Shown here piece after piece: positions 49,096-57,391 of a DNA stretch of 64,000 nucleotides. Made by a program: the position numbers and the translations under genes. The first letter of the stretch is position 1. Every line of letters begins with the position of its first letter. Source of the DNA: an uncultured Roseateles sp. GTDB lineage: Bacteria; Pseudomonadota; Gammaproteobacteria; Burkholderiales; Burkholderiaceae_C. The DNA is taken from the NCBI RefSeq assembly GCF_913777145.1, contig NZ_CAJYPS010000028.1:1-64000 (forward strand), given 5' to 3'. The notes under the pieces were generated by a model that saw nothing but the letters and a program-made list of their open reading frames with translations, made no database searches and was not told the DNA's origin.

Positions 49096-51231
49096 CTAGA
49101 AGCCCCGCTTCAACGTCAGCCGCAGCGTGCGCGGTTCGGCCGGGTGGATGTGCCGGTCCGCCACCGGCGCCGCCTCGCCCGGCAGCTGCGACTCGTAGTA
49201 GTACTCGATGTCGTTCACGCGCCGGTTCGCCACATTGAACACATCCAGCACCAGCTCGCTGCCCCGCCCCCAGCCCGGCAGCGCGCGGCTGAGGCGCAGA
49301 TTGGTGGTCAGCGAGCTGCGTGAACGCTGGCTGTTGTCCTCGATCAGCGCGCCCGAGCCCAGATAACGCCACTGCAGGCTGGCCGACCATAGGCCCAGCT
49401 CGCGCGCCGTGACGGCCAGCGACGCGACCCGGTCCACCGCATTCGGAATGCGGCTGCCCGCCGGGTCGGCATCCGCGAAGCGCGCATGGGTCCAGGCCAG
49501 GTCGGCGTCCACCAGCAGCCAGCGCAGCGGCACATAACGGTTGTTCCACTCGACGCCGCGACGCTTGCTGGGCCGGTTGGCCTCGGTGGCGCCCGCGTCG
49601 CCCACATAGACCAGCTCGGAATCGAAATCCAGCTTCCAGAGCGCCAGCGAGGACTGCAGGCCCGGCACCCACTCGGTGCGCGCGCCCAGCTCCAGTCCAC
49701 GCGCGGCGACAAGACCTGGCACCGGCTCGACCGCCTCGCCGGTCTTGGGGTCGACCCGCGCGGTCGTGCCGCGGGCGTCGTTGCTGTGGAAGCCACGCCC
49801 CGCATTGAAGAAGAACTCGGTGCGTGCCCAGGGCCCGGCGATCAGCGACAGCTTGGGGCTGAACAGATGGGCCGAGCTGCGGCCGGAGTTGGCCGCGTTG
49901 CTCAGCGCGTCGACGCTGAAGCGCGCCTGGTCCGCACGCAGGCCGACGATGCTGCGCAGCCAGGGCGCCAGCTCCAGCTGGGTCTGGGCGTAGACGCCCA
50001 TCTGCGTCTCGCGCACCTTGTCGTCGCGCGTGGTGGCCAGCACGCGGCGGGCCTCGGTATCGAACAGGCCCACGCGGATGCGGTCCTGGCGCAGTTGCAG
50101 GCCCAGCTCGCTGTGCGCGGGCAGCCCGGCCAGGCGGTGATCCAGCGCATGGCTCGCATTCAGGCCGTAGACATCGCGGCGGTCCTGCTGCGAGAACTGG
50201 TCGCCGGTGTCGGGCCGCTCCATAGCATAGGTGAAATTGGAGAACAGCTGCAGCCGGTAGCCCATCCAGTAGGCGGCCACCCGGCTGGATTCGCCCTCAC
50301 CCTCGCGGTGCCATTCCCCCGACAGGCTGGTGCGGCGCGTGCTGCCGCCGTCGCTTGCATCGATCGCGTCGAAGCGACCGAAGGGGCGGCCCTGGTCGTT
50401 GCCGGCCTCGATGAGGCGCTCGGGCACCTGGTCGGTGGAGCGCCAGCGGGCGTCATAGGCCATGGCGCTGGCGCTCCAGCCCTGGCCGCGCGTGCCGCCG
50501 GACAGCGTCAGCACCGCATTGTTCTTGCGCAGATGCTCGGCCAGCGTCCAGGGGCCGTCGTTGTGCTGGGCCTCGGCCACGGCCAGCAAGGTCTGGCCCC
50601 CGGCCAGCGCCGTGGAGCCGCCCGCGACCAGACGCTGGTAGCCGCGCTGACCCAGCGTGAGCTGCACGAAGGGCTCATCCAGGCGGGTGCGGTAGGCGAT
50701 GTCGGCCGAGCCGGCGGCCGAGAAATCGCCATTGCGCGCGAAGTACGGCCCCTTGCGGTAGTCGATACGCTCCACCAGCTCGGGGATCAGGAAATTCAGG
50801 TCCGAATAGCCCTGGCCGTGGCCGTGCGTGGGCATGTTGACCGGCATGCCACTCACGGTGGTCGCGAAATCGGTGCCGTGGTCCAGGTTGAAGCCGCGCA
50901 GGAAGTACTGGTTGGCCTTGCCGTCGCCGCTGTGCTGCGTGACGATTAGGCCGGGCACGAACTCCAGCACCTCACCGGGTCGCAGCGCCGGCCGGCTCTT
51001 GAGCAGCTCGGCACGTATCGTGCCCTGCGAGGCGGCATCCGAGCTGCCCACTGCGTTGTCGTAGTGACGGCCTTCGACCTCCACGCGCTCCAGCGCGGCC
51101 GGTGCCGCGCCGCCCTCGGCCTGGGCGCGGGCCTCGGGCAGGCCGCCGCACAGCAGTTGCACGGCAAGAAAACAGGCGGTCGGCAGCAGCGACCGCGGCA
51201 CTGCGCGAGGCAGTGAACGCAAGACGGACAT
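49096..51231 (-). CDS. TonB-dependent outer-membrane receptor
   Basis: 711 residues from ATG 51231 (MSVLRSLPRAVPRSLLPTACFLAVQLL is the signal peptide). The plug domain shows VGSSDAASQGTIRAELLKSRPALRPGEVLEFVPGLIVTQHSGDGKANQYFLRGFNLDHGTDF and PTHGHGQGYSDLNFLIPELVERIDYRKGPY; the barrel ends with a C-terminal Phe (LTLKRGF). The substrate is not known; the upstream His-rich protein makes a metal or metal complex an option, not a conclusion. The gene is read in the direction rhlE-CYTH-small protein-receptor, with a 137-bp spacer before it. Confidence 0.88.
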   Translation of the reverse strand: MSVLRSLPRAVPRSLLPTACFLAVQLLCGGLPEARAQAEGGAAPAALERVEVEGRHYDNAVGSSDAASQGTIRAELLKSRPALRPGEVLEFVPGLIVTQHSGDGKANQYFLRGFNLDHGTDFATTVSGMPVNMPTHGHGQGYSDLNFLIPELVERIDYRKGPYFARNGDFSAAGSADIAYRTRLDEPFVQLTLGQRGYQRLVAGGSTALAGGQTLLAVAEAQHNDGPWTLAEHLRKNNAVLTLSGGTRGQGWSASAMAYDARWRSTDQVPERLIEAGNDQGRPFGRFDAIDASDGGSTRRTSLSGEWHREGEGESSRVAAYWMGYRLQLFSNFTYAMERPDTGDQFSQQDRRDVYGLNASHALDHRLAGLPAHSELGLQLRQDRIRVGLFDTEARRVLATTRDDKVRETQMGVYAQTQLELAPWLRSIVGLRADQARFSVDALSNAANSGRSSAHLFSPKLSLIAGPWARTEFFFNAGRGFHSNDARGTTARVDPKTGEAVEPVPGLVAARGLELGARTEWVPGLQSSLALWKLDFDSELVYVGDAGATEANRPSKRRGVEWNNRYVPLRWLLVDADLAWTHARFADADPAGSRIPNAVDRVASLAVTARELGLWSASLQWRYLGSGALIEDNSQRSRSSLTTNLRLSRALPGWGRGSELVLDVFNVANRRVNDIEYYYESQLPGEAAPVADRHIHPAEPRTLRLTLKRGF

Positions 51232-51368
51232 GGGGACTCTCGTGGACGAGCCGACACGCGTGCCGGCCGCATCGATGACGCGGCTCGTGGCACGGGGGCG
51301 AGGATCAGCAAGGGCGGCCGCCTCGGGGCGCAGCGCGCCCGGGGCTGGCCGGGAACCGACGGCCGGGC

Positions 51369-51908
51369 TCAGGCCCGGGGCGGTGCCAGCGGCGGTGCGA
51401 CCCAATGGTCGCGCCAATCGGGCGTCAGGCCCTCGGGCGCCTCGCCACGTGCTGCGGCCGCCAGCCGCGGGGCCCCGGGCAGCCACGCGAGAAAGACGGT
51501 GGCCCCGGCCTGCGGGCCGTCATCGGGGGACTCGCCCAGGTCCTGGGCGTCGGCGGTCTGCGCGCTGTGGCGATGCACCAGCGCGCCGTGACGGTGCTCG
51601 CCCAGCGCCAGGCTGCGCGCCTGCGCCCAGGCGCCGGGCGTGGCGGCCAGGCGCGGGTCGGGCAGCGTGTGCAGCTGATCCAGCACCGCACGCAGCGGCG
51701 CCAGCCAGGCCGGGGCCGCGGCGGCACGCGGTGCGGCCAGGTGCACGTGGTGGCGCCCCTGCAGGCCGGCCACCAGCTGCACCACGCCCTGCACGGGCAG
51801 CACCAGGGCCAGCAGCATCAGCAGGCTGGCACGGGTGGAGCGACACAGCGGGGCGAAAAAGTCGGGCAAGGCGGGAGGTCCGAGGGTTGCAGGCCTGGCT
51901 GCATGCAA
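51369..51908 (-). CDS. Small histidine-rich exported protein of unknown function
   Basis: 179 residues from a TTG at 51908; no ATG fits well, so the start is uncertain. One hydrophobic stretch (about 28-47, STRASLLMLLALVLPVQGVVQLVAG) looks like a signal anchor, followed by HHVH (about 54) and HRHGALVHRHS (about 108-117), possible metal-binding runs. It lies directly upstream of a TonB receptor in the same direction. No family is recognised. A direct repeat (51945-51969) sits just before it. Confidence 0.6.
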   Translation of the reverse strand: MHAARPATLGPPALPDFFAPLCRSTRASLLMLLALVLPVQGVVQLVAGLQGRHHVHLAAPRAAAAPAWLAPLRAVLDQLHTLPDPRLAATPGAWAQARSLALGEHRHGALVHRHSAQTADAQDLGESPDDGPQAGATVFLAWLPGAPRLAAAARGEAPEGLTPDWRDHWVAPPLAPPRA

Positions 51909-51944
51909 GACCTGGACCCATAGTCGGCGGCCGCCATTGCCGGC

Positions 51945-51969
51945 GTGTGACAGCCCATGTGTGACAGCC
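51945..51969 (-). repeat. Direct repeat upstream of the His-rich protein gene
   Basis: GTGTGACAGCC occurs twice, at 51945-51955 and 51959-51969, 14 bp apart and 37 bp before the start. It may be a regulator site for the small-protein/receptor unit. Confidence 0.35.
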
Positions 51970-51987
51970 GGGCGGCCAGGCGCCCGC

Positions 51988-52452
51988 CTACCAGTTGCTG
52001 TAGGGCCGCACCGCCAGATTGGCGTTCACGTAGCGCGCATCGCCGGTGACTTCGGCCCCCAGCCAGGCGGGGCGCTCGAAGGCCTGGTCCTCGGACTGCA
52101 GCTCGATCTCGGCGACCACCAGGCCCGCATTCGCGCCCAGGAACTCGTCCACCTCCCAGCACAGGCCGCCCACCCACAGCACATGGCGGATCTTGTCCAC
52201 CACCGGGCCGTCACACAGCGCCAGCAGCTGGGCCGCGTCGGCCGGCGGGATCTCGTACTCGAACTCGGCCCGCGTGGCACCCACGGTCGCGCCCTTGATG
52301 GTCAGGAAGGCGCGCTCACCCGCCAGGCGCACGCGCACCGTGCGCGCCGGATCGCGGCTCAGATAGCCCTGGCTGAAGCGGGTCTGGGCCTCGGGCGGTT
52401 GGCGCCAAGCCTGGCCCTGCACCAGGAACTTGCGCTCGATCTCAAGCCCCAT
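51988..52452 (-). CDS. CYTH-domain protein (adenylate cyclase/thiamine-triphosphatase fold)
   Basis: 154 residues. The domain opens with EIERKFLV (residues 4-11), the CYTH signature, and alternates charged strands (TVRVRLAGERAFLTIKG, AEFEYEIPPADAAQLL, WEVDEFLGANAGLVVAEIEL) that line the triphosphate tunnel with Arg, Lys and Glu. Single-domain proteins of this kind are inorganic triphosphatases or thiamine-triphosphatase-like. The start overlaps the helicase stop by 11 bp, so the two are translationally linked. Confidence 0.9.
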   Translation of the reverse strand: MGLEIERKFLVQGQAWRQPPEAQTRFSQGYLSRDPARTVRVRLAGERAFLTIKGATVGATRAEFEYEIPPADAAQLLALCDGPVVDKIRHVLWVGGLCWEVDEFLGANAGLVVAEIELQSEDQAFERPAWLGAEVTGDARYVNANLAVRPYSNW

Positions 52453-53695
52453 CGCCCTGCTCCCTGGCCGCGGCTGCGGCGGCCTCGCGCAGCTTGTCCT
52501 TCTTTCTCTTGCGCGTCGTGCTCTTGATGCCGCCCGTGGCCTGGGCCTCGCTGGCCACCGCCTTCGGCACGAAGCCCGGCAGTTGCTCGCGCGGCACGCG
52601 CTGGCCCTGGCGCTTCTCGATCAGCCGGAAATGGCTCTCGGCGTTCTCGGCACTGTCCGCGCAGATGAAGCTGACCGCCTCACCCTGCGCGCCGGCGCGG
52701 CCGGTGCGGCCTATGCGGTGGGTGTAGTCGGCCGCGGAGCGCGGCAGCTCGTAGTTCACCACCGCGTCCAGCGCGTCCACATGCAGGCCGCGCGCGGCCA
52801 CATCGGTGGCCACCAGCACGTTCACGCTGCCGGCCTTGAGCGCGGCCAGCACGTCGCGGCGCGCGCCCTGGCTCAGCTCGCCATGCAGCACGCCGGCCTT
52901 GAAGCCGTGCGCATGCAGCTTCTCGGAGACCAGGTCCGCCGTGTAGCGGCTGGCCACGAAGACCAGCACGCGCTCCCATGGCGCATCGCGCAGCAGCTGT
53001 CGCAGCGCGGGCAGGCGCTGCGCACGGTCCAGCTGTATGGCGCGCTGCGTGATCTGCGGCGGCGTCTCTGCGATCTCTATGCGCACGGGGTCGCGCAACA
53101 ACTGCGTGGCCAGGGCCTCGACCGCCGGCGGGAACGTGGCCGAGAACAGCAGCGCCTGGCGCCGCGCGGGTAACAGCGCCAGCAGGCGCTGCAACTCATC
53201 GGCAAAGCCCTGCCCCAGCAGCCGGTCGGCTTCGTCCAGCACCAGATGCTGCACGCCGGCCAGCGTCAGGCCGTTGTGCGCCAGCAGGTCCAGCAGCCGG
53301 CCCGGCGTGGCGACCATCACGTCGCAGCCGCCGCGCAGGGCCATCAGCTGTGGATTGATGGACACGCCGCCGAACGCCAGCGCAACCCGCGGCCGGTGCA
53401 GCAGCAGGGCGGCCAGCTCGCGCAGCAGTTCAGCGGTCTGGGCTGCCAGCTCGCGAGTGGGCGCCAGTACGAGCACGCGTGGCTGAGCCTGCGGTGGCGA
53501 ATCGACCAGGCGCTGCAGCAGCGGCAGCGCAAAGGCGGCGGTTTTGCCCGAGCCCGTCTGCGCGAGCGCCAGCACATCGCGGCCCGCAAGAATGGGCGGC
53601 AGTGCCGCGGCTTGCACGGCGGTCGGAGCGTGATAGCCCTGTTCGCGCACGGCGCGCAACAAGGCGGGCGACAGGCCCAGGGAAGCGAAGGACAT
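52442..53695 (-). CDS. rhlE: DEAD-box RNA helicase, RhlE-like
   Basis: 417 residues. All motifs are seen: Q motif GYHAPTAVQAAALPPIL, motif I AQTGSGKT, Ia PTRELAAQ, DEAD-box motif II LDEADRLL, III SATFPP, V DVAARGLHVDAL and VI HRIGRTGRAG. A basic Lys-rich tail (STTRKRKKDKLREAAAAAAREQ) follows residue about 390. ATP-dependent RNA unwinding in ribosome assembly or RNA decay. Motif II is DEAD, so it is a true DEAD-box protein. RhlE is the best guess; other close DEAD-box paralogues cannot be excluded. Confidence 0.88.
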   Translation of the reverse strand: MSFASLGLSPALLRAVREQGYHAPTAVQAAALPPILAGRDVLALAQTGSGKTAAFALPLLQRLVDSPPQAQPRVLVLAPTRELAAQTAELLRELAALLLHRPRVALAFGGVSINPQLMALRGGCDVMVATPGRLLDLLAHNGLTLAGVQHLVLDEADRLLGQGFADELQRLLALLPARRQALLFSATFPPAVEALATQLLRDPVRIEIAETPPQITQRAIQLDRAQRLPALRQLLRDAPWERVLVFVASRYTADLVSEKLHAHGFKAGVLHGELSQGARRDVLAALKAGSVNVLVATDVAARGLHVDALDAVVNYELPRSAADYTHRIGRTGRAGAQGEAVSFICADSAENAESHFRLIEKRQGQRVPREQLPGFVPKAVASEAQATGGIKSTTRKRKKDKLREAAAAAAREQGDGA

Positions 53696-53718
53696 GCGCG
53701 ATTGTCGTCGTGCTGGCG

Positions 53719-54300
53719 TCAGAACAAGGACTGCTGATCACCCGTCAGCTGGCCCGCTGCGCGGGCCTCGATGAGCAGCAGACGCCGCTTGGTCTCGACA
53801 CCGCCAGGGGCAGAGAAGCCCGTGGGGGCCCCGCCCGCGCCCAGCACGCGGTGGCAGGGCACGATGGGGGCAAAGGGGTTGTGACCCTCGGCGCGCCCCA
53901 CGGCGCGGGCGGCGCCGGGCTCACCCAGGGCCAGGGCGAGCTCACCATAGCTGCGCGTCTGGCCAACAGGAATCTCGCGGGTCAGCGCCAGCACCTGGCG
54001 CTCGAAGGCGGGCACGGCGCCATCGTCCAGCGGGATGGCCAGCAGCTCGCGGTGATCAGCCGTCTCGCCTGCCAGCAGACGCTGTATGGCCTGCCGCGCC
54101 TGCGCGACCATGGCGGGCGCGCGGTCAGGGGTCAGCTCTTGCGCGCCGGGAAAGCGCCTCAGCATCAGGGCGCGCAGCGCAGCGCCGTCCGCGGCGGGCA
54201 GCTGCGAGCCGCACAGACCCCGGGCGCCATCGCCGCGCCAGGCCAGCGCCAGTTCGCCCAGCGCGCTGTCGAACACCACGAAGTGCACGCCGTCGTCCAT
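53719..54300 (-). CDS. ogt: Methylated-DNA--protein-cysteine methyltransferase
   Basis: 193 residues from ATG 54300 (MDDGVHFVVFDSALGELALAW); the long upstream extension in frame lies inside dusA and is not real. The suicide repair protein takes the methyl group of O6-methylguanine onto Cys149 in PIVPCHRVLG. GEPGAARAVGRAEGHNPFAP provides the helix-turn-helix and the Asn hinge. No Ada-type regulatory domain is present. It is followed by rhlE after 23 bp. Confidence 0.93.
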   Translation of the reverse strand: MDDGVHFVVFDSALGELALAWRGDGARGLCGSQLPAADGAALRALMLRRFPGAQELTPDRAPAMVAQARQAIQRLLAGETADHRELLAIPLDDGAVPAFERQVLALTREIPVGQTRSYGELALALGEPGAARAVGRAEGHNPFAPIVPCHRVLGAGGAPTGFSAPGGVETKRRLLLIEARAAGQLTGDQQSLF

Positions 54301-54325
54301 GCCGGCCGTTCCGCCTCGGGGCGAC

Positions 54326-55321
54326 TCAGGCCGCGGCCAGCGCCGCCGCACCCAGGCGGGCGGCCGTGGCCTGGGCCGCGACCTCGCGCGGCGCCAGGGT
54401 CTTGAGGCGGTGGTCGCTCCACACCTGACGCCAGCGGCGCGCGCCCGGCGTGCCGTTCCACAGGCCCAGCGCATGGCGCATCGCATAGGCCCAGGACACA
54501 CCGGCCACATGCAGGCGATCCAGGTATTGCAGCCACTGCTCCTCGACCTGCTCACGGCTGGCCGCGGGGTCGGTGGCGCCGAAGAAGCGCGAATCCCACT
54601 GCGACATGCTCCAGGGCTCGTGATAGGCCTCGCGGCCCACCATCACGCCGTCCACCAGCGCCAGCTGCTCGGCGATCTGCTCGGGCGTCTTGATGCCGCC
54701 ATTGATCGCGATCGTGAGCTGCGGGAAGTCGCGTTTGAGCTGGGCCACGAGCTCGTAGCGCAGCGGCGGAATCTCGCGGTTTTCCTTGGGCGACAGGCCC
54801 TGCAGCCAGGCGTTGCGCGCATGGACGATGAAGACCTCGCAGCCGGCCGCGGCCACGGTGCCGACGAAGTCGCGCACGAAGTCGTAGCTCTCTATCTTGT
54901 CTATGCCTATGCGGTGCTTGACCGTGACCGGCAGCGCGGTCGCGTCGCGCATGGCCTTCACGCAGTCGGCCACCAGCTGGGGCTCGTTCATCAGGCAGGC
55001 GCCGAAGGCGCCGCGCTGCACGCGTTCGCTGGGGCAGCCACAGTTGAGATTGACCTCGTCATAGCCCCAGCGCTCCGCGAGGCGGGCGCATTGCGCGAGG
55101 TCCTCGGGCTCGCTGCCGCCCAGCTGCAGCGCGACCGGGTGCTCCTCGGCGTTGTAGTCCAGGTGGCGGCCCTGGTCGCCGTGGATCAGCGCGCCGGTGG
55201 TCACCATCTCGGTGTAGAGCAGCGTGTGCCGCGTGATCAACCGGTGCAGGTAGCGGCAATGGCGATCCGTCCAGTCCATCATGGGCGCGACGGACAGGCG
55301 CCAGGGACTGGAAGTGCTCAC
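54326..55321 (-). CDS. dusA: tRNA-dihydrouridine(20/20a) synthase
   Basis: 331 residues, FMN enzyme that reduces uridines 20/20a in the tRNA D-loop. Marks: LSVAPMMDWTDRHCRYLHRLI, TGALIHGD, the catalytic Cys in NLNCGCPSERVQRGAFGACLM, VKHRIGID, FIVHARNAWLQGLSPKENR and the FMN phosphate site NGGIKT / GVMVGREAYHEPW. The N- and C-termini fit DusA rather than DusB/C. Overlaps the preceding gene by ATGA. Confidence 0.96.
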   Translation of the reverse strand: MSTSSPWRLSVAPMMDWTDRHCRYLHRLITRHTLLYTEMVTTGALIHGDQGRHLDYNAEEHPVALQLGGSEPEDLAQCARLAERWGYDEVNLNCGCPSERVQRGAFGACLMNEPQLVADCVKAMRDATALPVTVKHRIGIDKIESYDFVRDFVGTVAAAGCEVFIVHARNAWLQGLSPKENREIPPLRYELVAQLKRDFPQLTIAINGGIKTPEQIAEQLALVDGVMVGREAYHEPWSMSQWDSRFFGATDPAASREQVEEQWLQYLDRLHVAGVSWAYAMRHALGLWNGTPGARRWRQVWSDHRLKTLAPREVAAQATAARLGAAALAAA

Positions 55322-56433
55322 GCCAGATCCTTCAGCGGGTGGTCCTGCGCGGCCCAGGGGCTCGCGAAGAAGGCCTGCACTTCGGCCGCGTCGATGGCGT
55401 CCACGCTGGGGGGCTGCCAGCGCGGTGCATGGTCCTTGTCCACCGCCAACGCGCGTATGCCTTCCACGGTCTCGCTGCGGGCCGCGCCGCGCAGGTGGAA
55501 GCAGTGGTGCACCAGGTCGCGCTCCAGGCGGAGGTCATCTGCCAGGCTGAGTGTGCGGCCGCGGCGCACCAGCTCCAGCGTGACCGCCATCATCGTGGGC
55601 GAGCGCTTCAGCAGCGTGGCGTGCGTGTGGCGCGCCCAGTCGTCGTCGGACGCGGCCAGCGAGGCCAGGATGGCGCCCAATGTGGGCTGGCCGAAGTGCT
55701 GGTGGATGCGGTCGGTGGCGGTCTTGGGCGCGGACGCGGGTGCCAGATCCACGCGCTCCATCACGGTGGCCACCACATGCTCGGCACTGGGCTGGGGCTC
55801 GCTGCGCAGCGCGGCGATCAGGCCGGGCATCTGCTCGCTGCGCACATAGACGTCGCCCAGGCCCCATTCGATCGCGTCGCCAGCGCCTATGGTCTCGCCG
55901 GTCAGCGCCAGCCATTCGCCCACATGGCCGGGGCACTGGGCCAGGAACCAGCCGCCGCCCACGTCCGGGAACAGGCCGATCGCGGTCTCGGGCATGGCCA
56001 GCCTGGACTGCTCGGTCAGCACGCGCAGCTTGGCGCCCTGGCTGATGCCCATGCCGCCGCCCATCACGATGCCGTCCATCAGCGCGATATAGGGCTTGGG
56101 GTAGGCGTGGATCAGGTGGTTGAGGCGGTATTCCTCGGTGAAGAAATCCTCCAGCGCCGCATCGCCCGCATGGGCGGCCTGGTGGAAGAAGCGAATGTCG
56201 CCGCCGGCGCAGAAGGCCGGCGCCTTGCCGGGGCGGCCGGCGCCCAGCACCACCACCGCCTTGACCTGCTCATGCGCCTGCCAGTGGCGCAGCAGCGTCG
56301 TGAGGTCGCGCACCATGGCCAGCGACAGCGCGTTCAGCGCCTGCGGCCGGTTGAGCGTGATCAGGCCGAGACAGCCATTCACCTCGGCCAGGATCTGGCC
56401 ATCGGACAGCAGGGGCGGGATCAGGTCGTTCAT
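55318..56433 (-). CDS. Enoyl-CoA hydratase/isomerase family, 3-hydroxyisobutyryl-CoA hydrolase-like
   Basis: 371 residues, longer than crotonases (about 260) and in line with HIBCH. Crotonase oxyanion-hole parts are present (FCAGGDIRFFHQ; MDGIVMGGGMGISQGA), along with RLAMPETAIGLFPDVGGGWFL, a pattern of 3-hydroxyisobutyryl-CoA hydrolase of valine breakdown. It is part of the EamA-HIBCH-dusA run, coupled to both neighbours through ATGA overlaps, with no other valine genes around. Confidence 0.87.
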   Translation of the reverse strand: MNDLIPPLLSDGQILAEVNGCLGLITLNRPQALNALSLAMVRDLTTLLRHWQAHEQVKAVVVLGAGRPGKAPAFCAGGDIRFFHQAAHAGDAALEDFFTEEYRLNHLIHAYPKPYIALMDGIVMGGGMGISQGAKLRVLTEQSRLAMPETAIGLFPDVGGGWFLAQCPGHVGEWLALTGETIGAGDAIEWGLGDVYVRSEQMPGLIAALRSEPQPSAEHVVATVMERVDLAPASAPKTATDRIHQHFGQPTLGAILASLAASDDDWARHTHATLLKRSPTMMAVTLELVRRGRTLSLADDLRLERDLVHHCFHLRGAARSETVEGIRALAVDKDHAPRWQPPSVDAIDAAEVQAFFASPWAAQDHPLKDLA

Positions 56434-57314
56434 GCGTTCTCGGGTTCGGAGGAGACGTTGGAAGGGGCCAGCACTTCATTGCACACCAGCGCGGCCAGCA
56501 CCAGGGCCCCGCCCTGCAGGGCCGCGCTGCCGGGCGACTCGCCGGCGAACAGCCAGGCCCACAGCACGCCAAGCAGGGTTTCGGTCAGGCCCAGCAGGGC
56601 CAGCTCGTGGCCGGGCAGCTCGCGCGCCAGGCGCACGGCCAGCAGGCAGGGAATGGCCAATTGGAACAGGCCCAGGCCGGCCAGCAGGGCCAGGTCGTGC
56701 GCGCCGGCCTGCAGCGGCCAGGCCAGTGGCAGCGTCGCCAGGGCGGACAACACAGCGCCCAGCAGCACGGCAGGCAGCATATCGCCGCCCTGCCCGCCCC
56801 GCGAGCGCTGGTACTGCAGCAGACACCAGTTGCAGGCGGCGGCCAGCGGCACGCCCAAGGCGACCAGCACGCCCAGCAGGCTGCCGCCCTCGCCCGCATG
56901 GCGGCCGAACATCCAGGCGATGCCCAGGCCGGCGGCGATGATGGCGCCCCAGGTACGCGCCGGGATGCGCTGGCGCAGCAGGCCCCAGGCCAGCAGCGCG
57001 GTCAGCAGCGGGCCCAGTGCCATGGTCACCAGCACATGGGCCACGCGGGTCAGCGACAGCGCCACCATGAAGGCGGTGAACATCACCGCCCAGCACAGGC
57101 CCGAGGCCCACACCGCCGGCCCGCGCAGCGCCGCCCACAGCGCCCGGCCGCGCATCGCGCCCAGGATCAGCAGCAGGGCCAGCGCATTGAAGGCACTGCG
57201 CCAGAAGGTGATCTCGAAGCTGCGGGCCTGCTCCAGCTGCCGCGTGACCACGCCCGCCGAACTCCACATCAGCGTGACCAGCAGCATCAGCAAGACGGCG
57301 CGGCGGTGAGTCAT
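56430..57314 (-). CDS. EamA-family (DMT superfamily) transporter
   Basis: 294 residues from ATG 57314 (MTHRRAVLLMLLVTLMWSSAGVVTRQLE). Ten membrane helices in two repeats; the first-repeat motif MWSSAGVVTR and LLGLTETLLGVLWAWLFAGE are family-like. Inner-membrane metabolite transporter, substrate unknown. The third DMT-type gene in the window. Overlaps the HIBCH-like gene by ATGA. Confidence 0.87.
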   Translation of the reverse strand: MTHRRAVLLMLLVTLMWSSAGVVTRQLEQARSFEITFWRSAFNALALLLILGAMRGRALWAALRGPAVWASGLCWAVMFTAFMVALSLTRVAHVLVTMALGPLLTALLAWGLLRQRIPARTWGAIIAAGLGIAWMFGRHAGEGGSLLGVLVALGVPLAAACNWCLLQYQRSRGGQGGDMLPAVLLGAVLSALATLPLAWPLQAGAHDLALLAGLGLFQLAIPCLLAVRLARELPGHELALLGLTETLLGVLWAWLFAGESPGSAALQGGALVLAALVCNEVLAPSNVSSEPENA

Positions 57315-57324
57315 CAAGCAAGAA

Positions 57325-57383
57325 CGCCCCTGGGCAGGGGCGCATGGCAAACAGGCGGAACCAGGCCCCCGTCAGCGGGGGCC
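57325..57383 (-). terminator. Two hairpins after typA
   Basis: GGCCCCCG / CGGGGGCC (57364-57371 and 57376-57383) and CGCCCCTG / CAGGGGCG (57325-57332 and 57335-57342). Only a short TTCTT follows the second on the minus strand, so they may be a weak terminator before the EamA gene. Confidence 0.45.
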
Positions 57384-57391
57384 GGGCGGCA

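Noticed and set aside
51232..51368. Cobalamin-type riboswitch before the second TonB receptor
   Set aside because: The 137-bp spacer is GC-rich and can fold, but no B12-box or other riboswitch core was seen.
56476..57345. A 289-residue overlapping frame on the minus strand at the EamA gene
   Set aside because: Arg/Gly-rich out-of-frame copy; the EamA frame has ten clear membrane helices and ATGA coupling.
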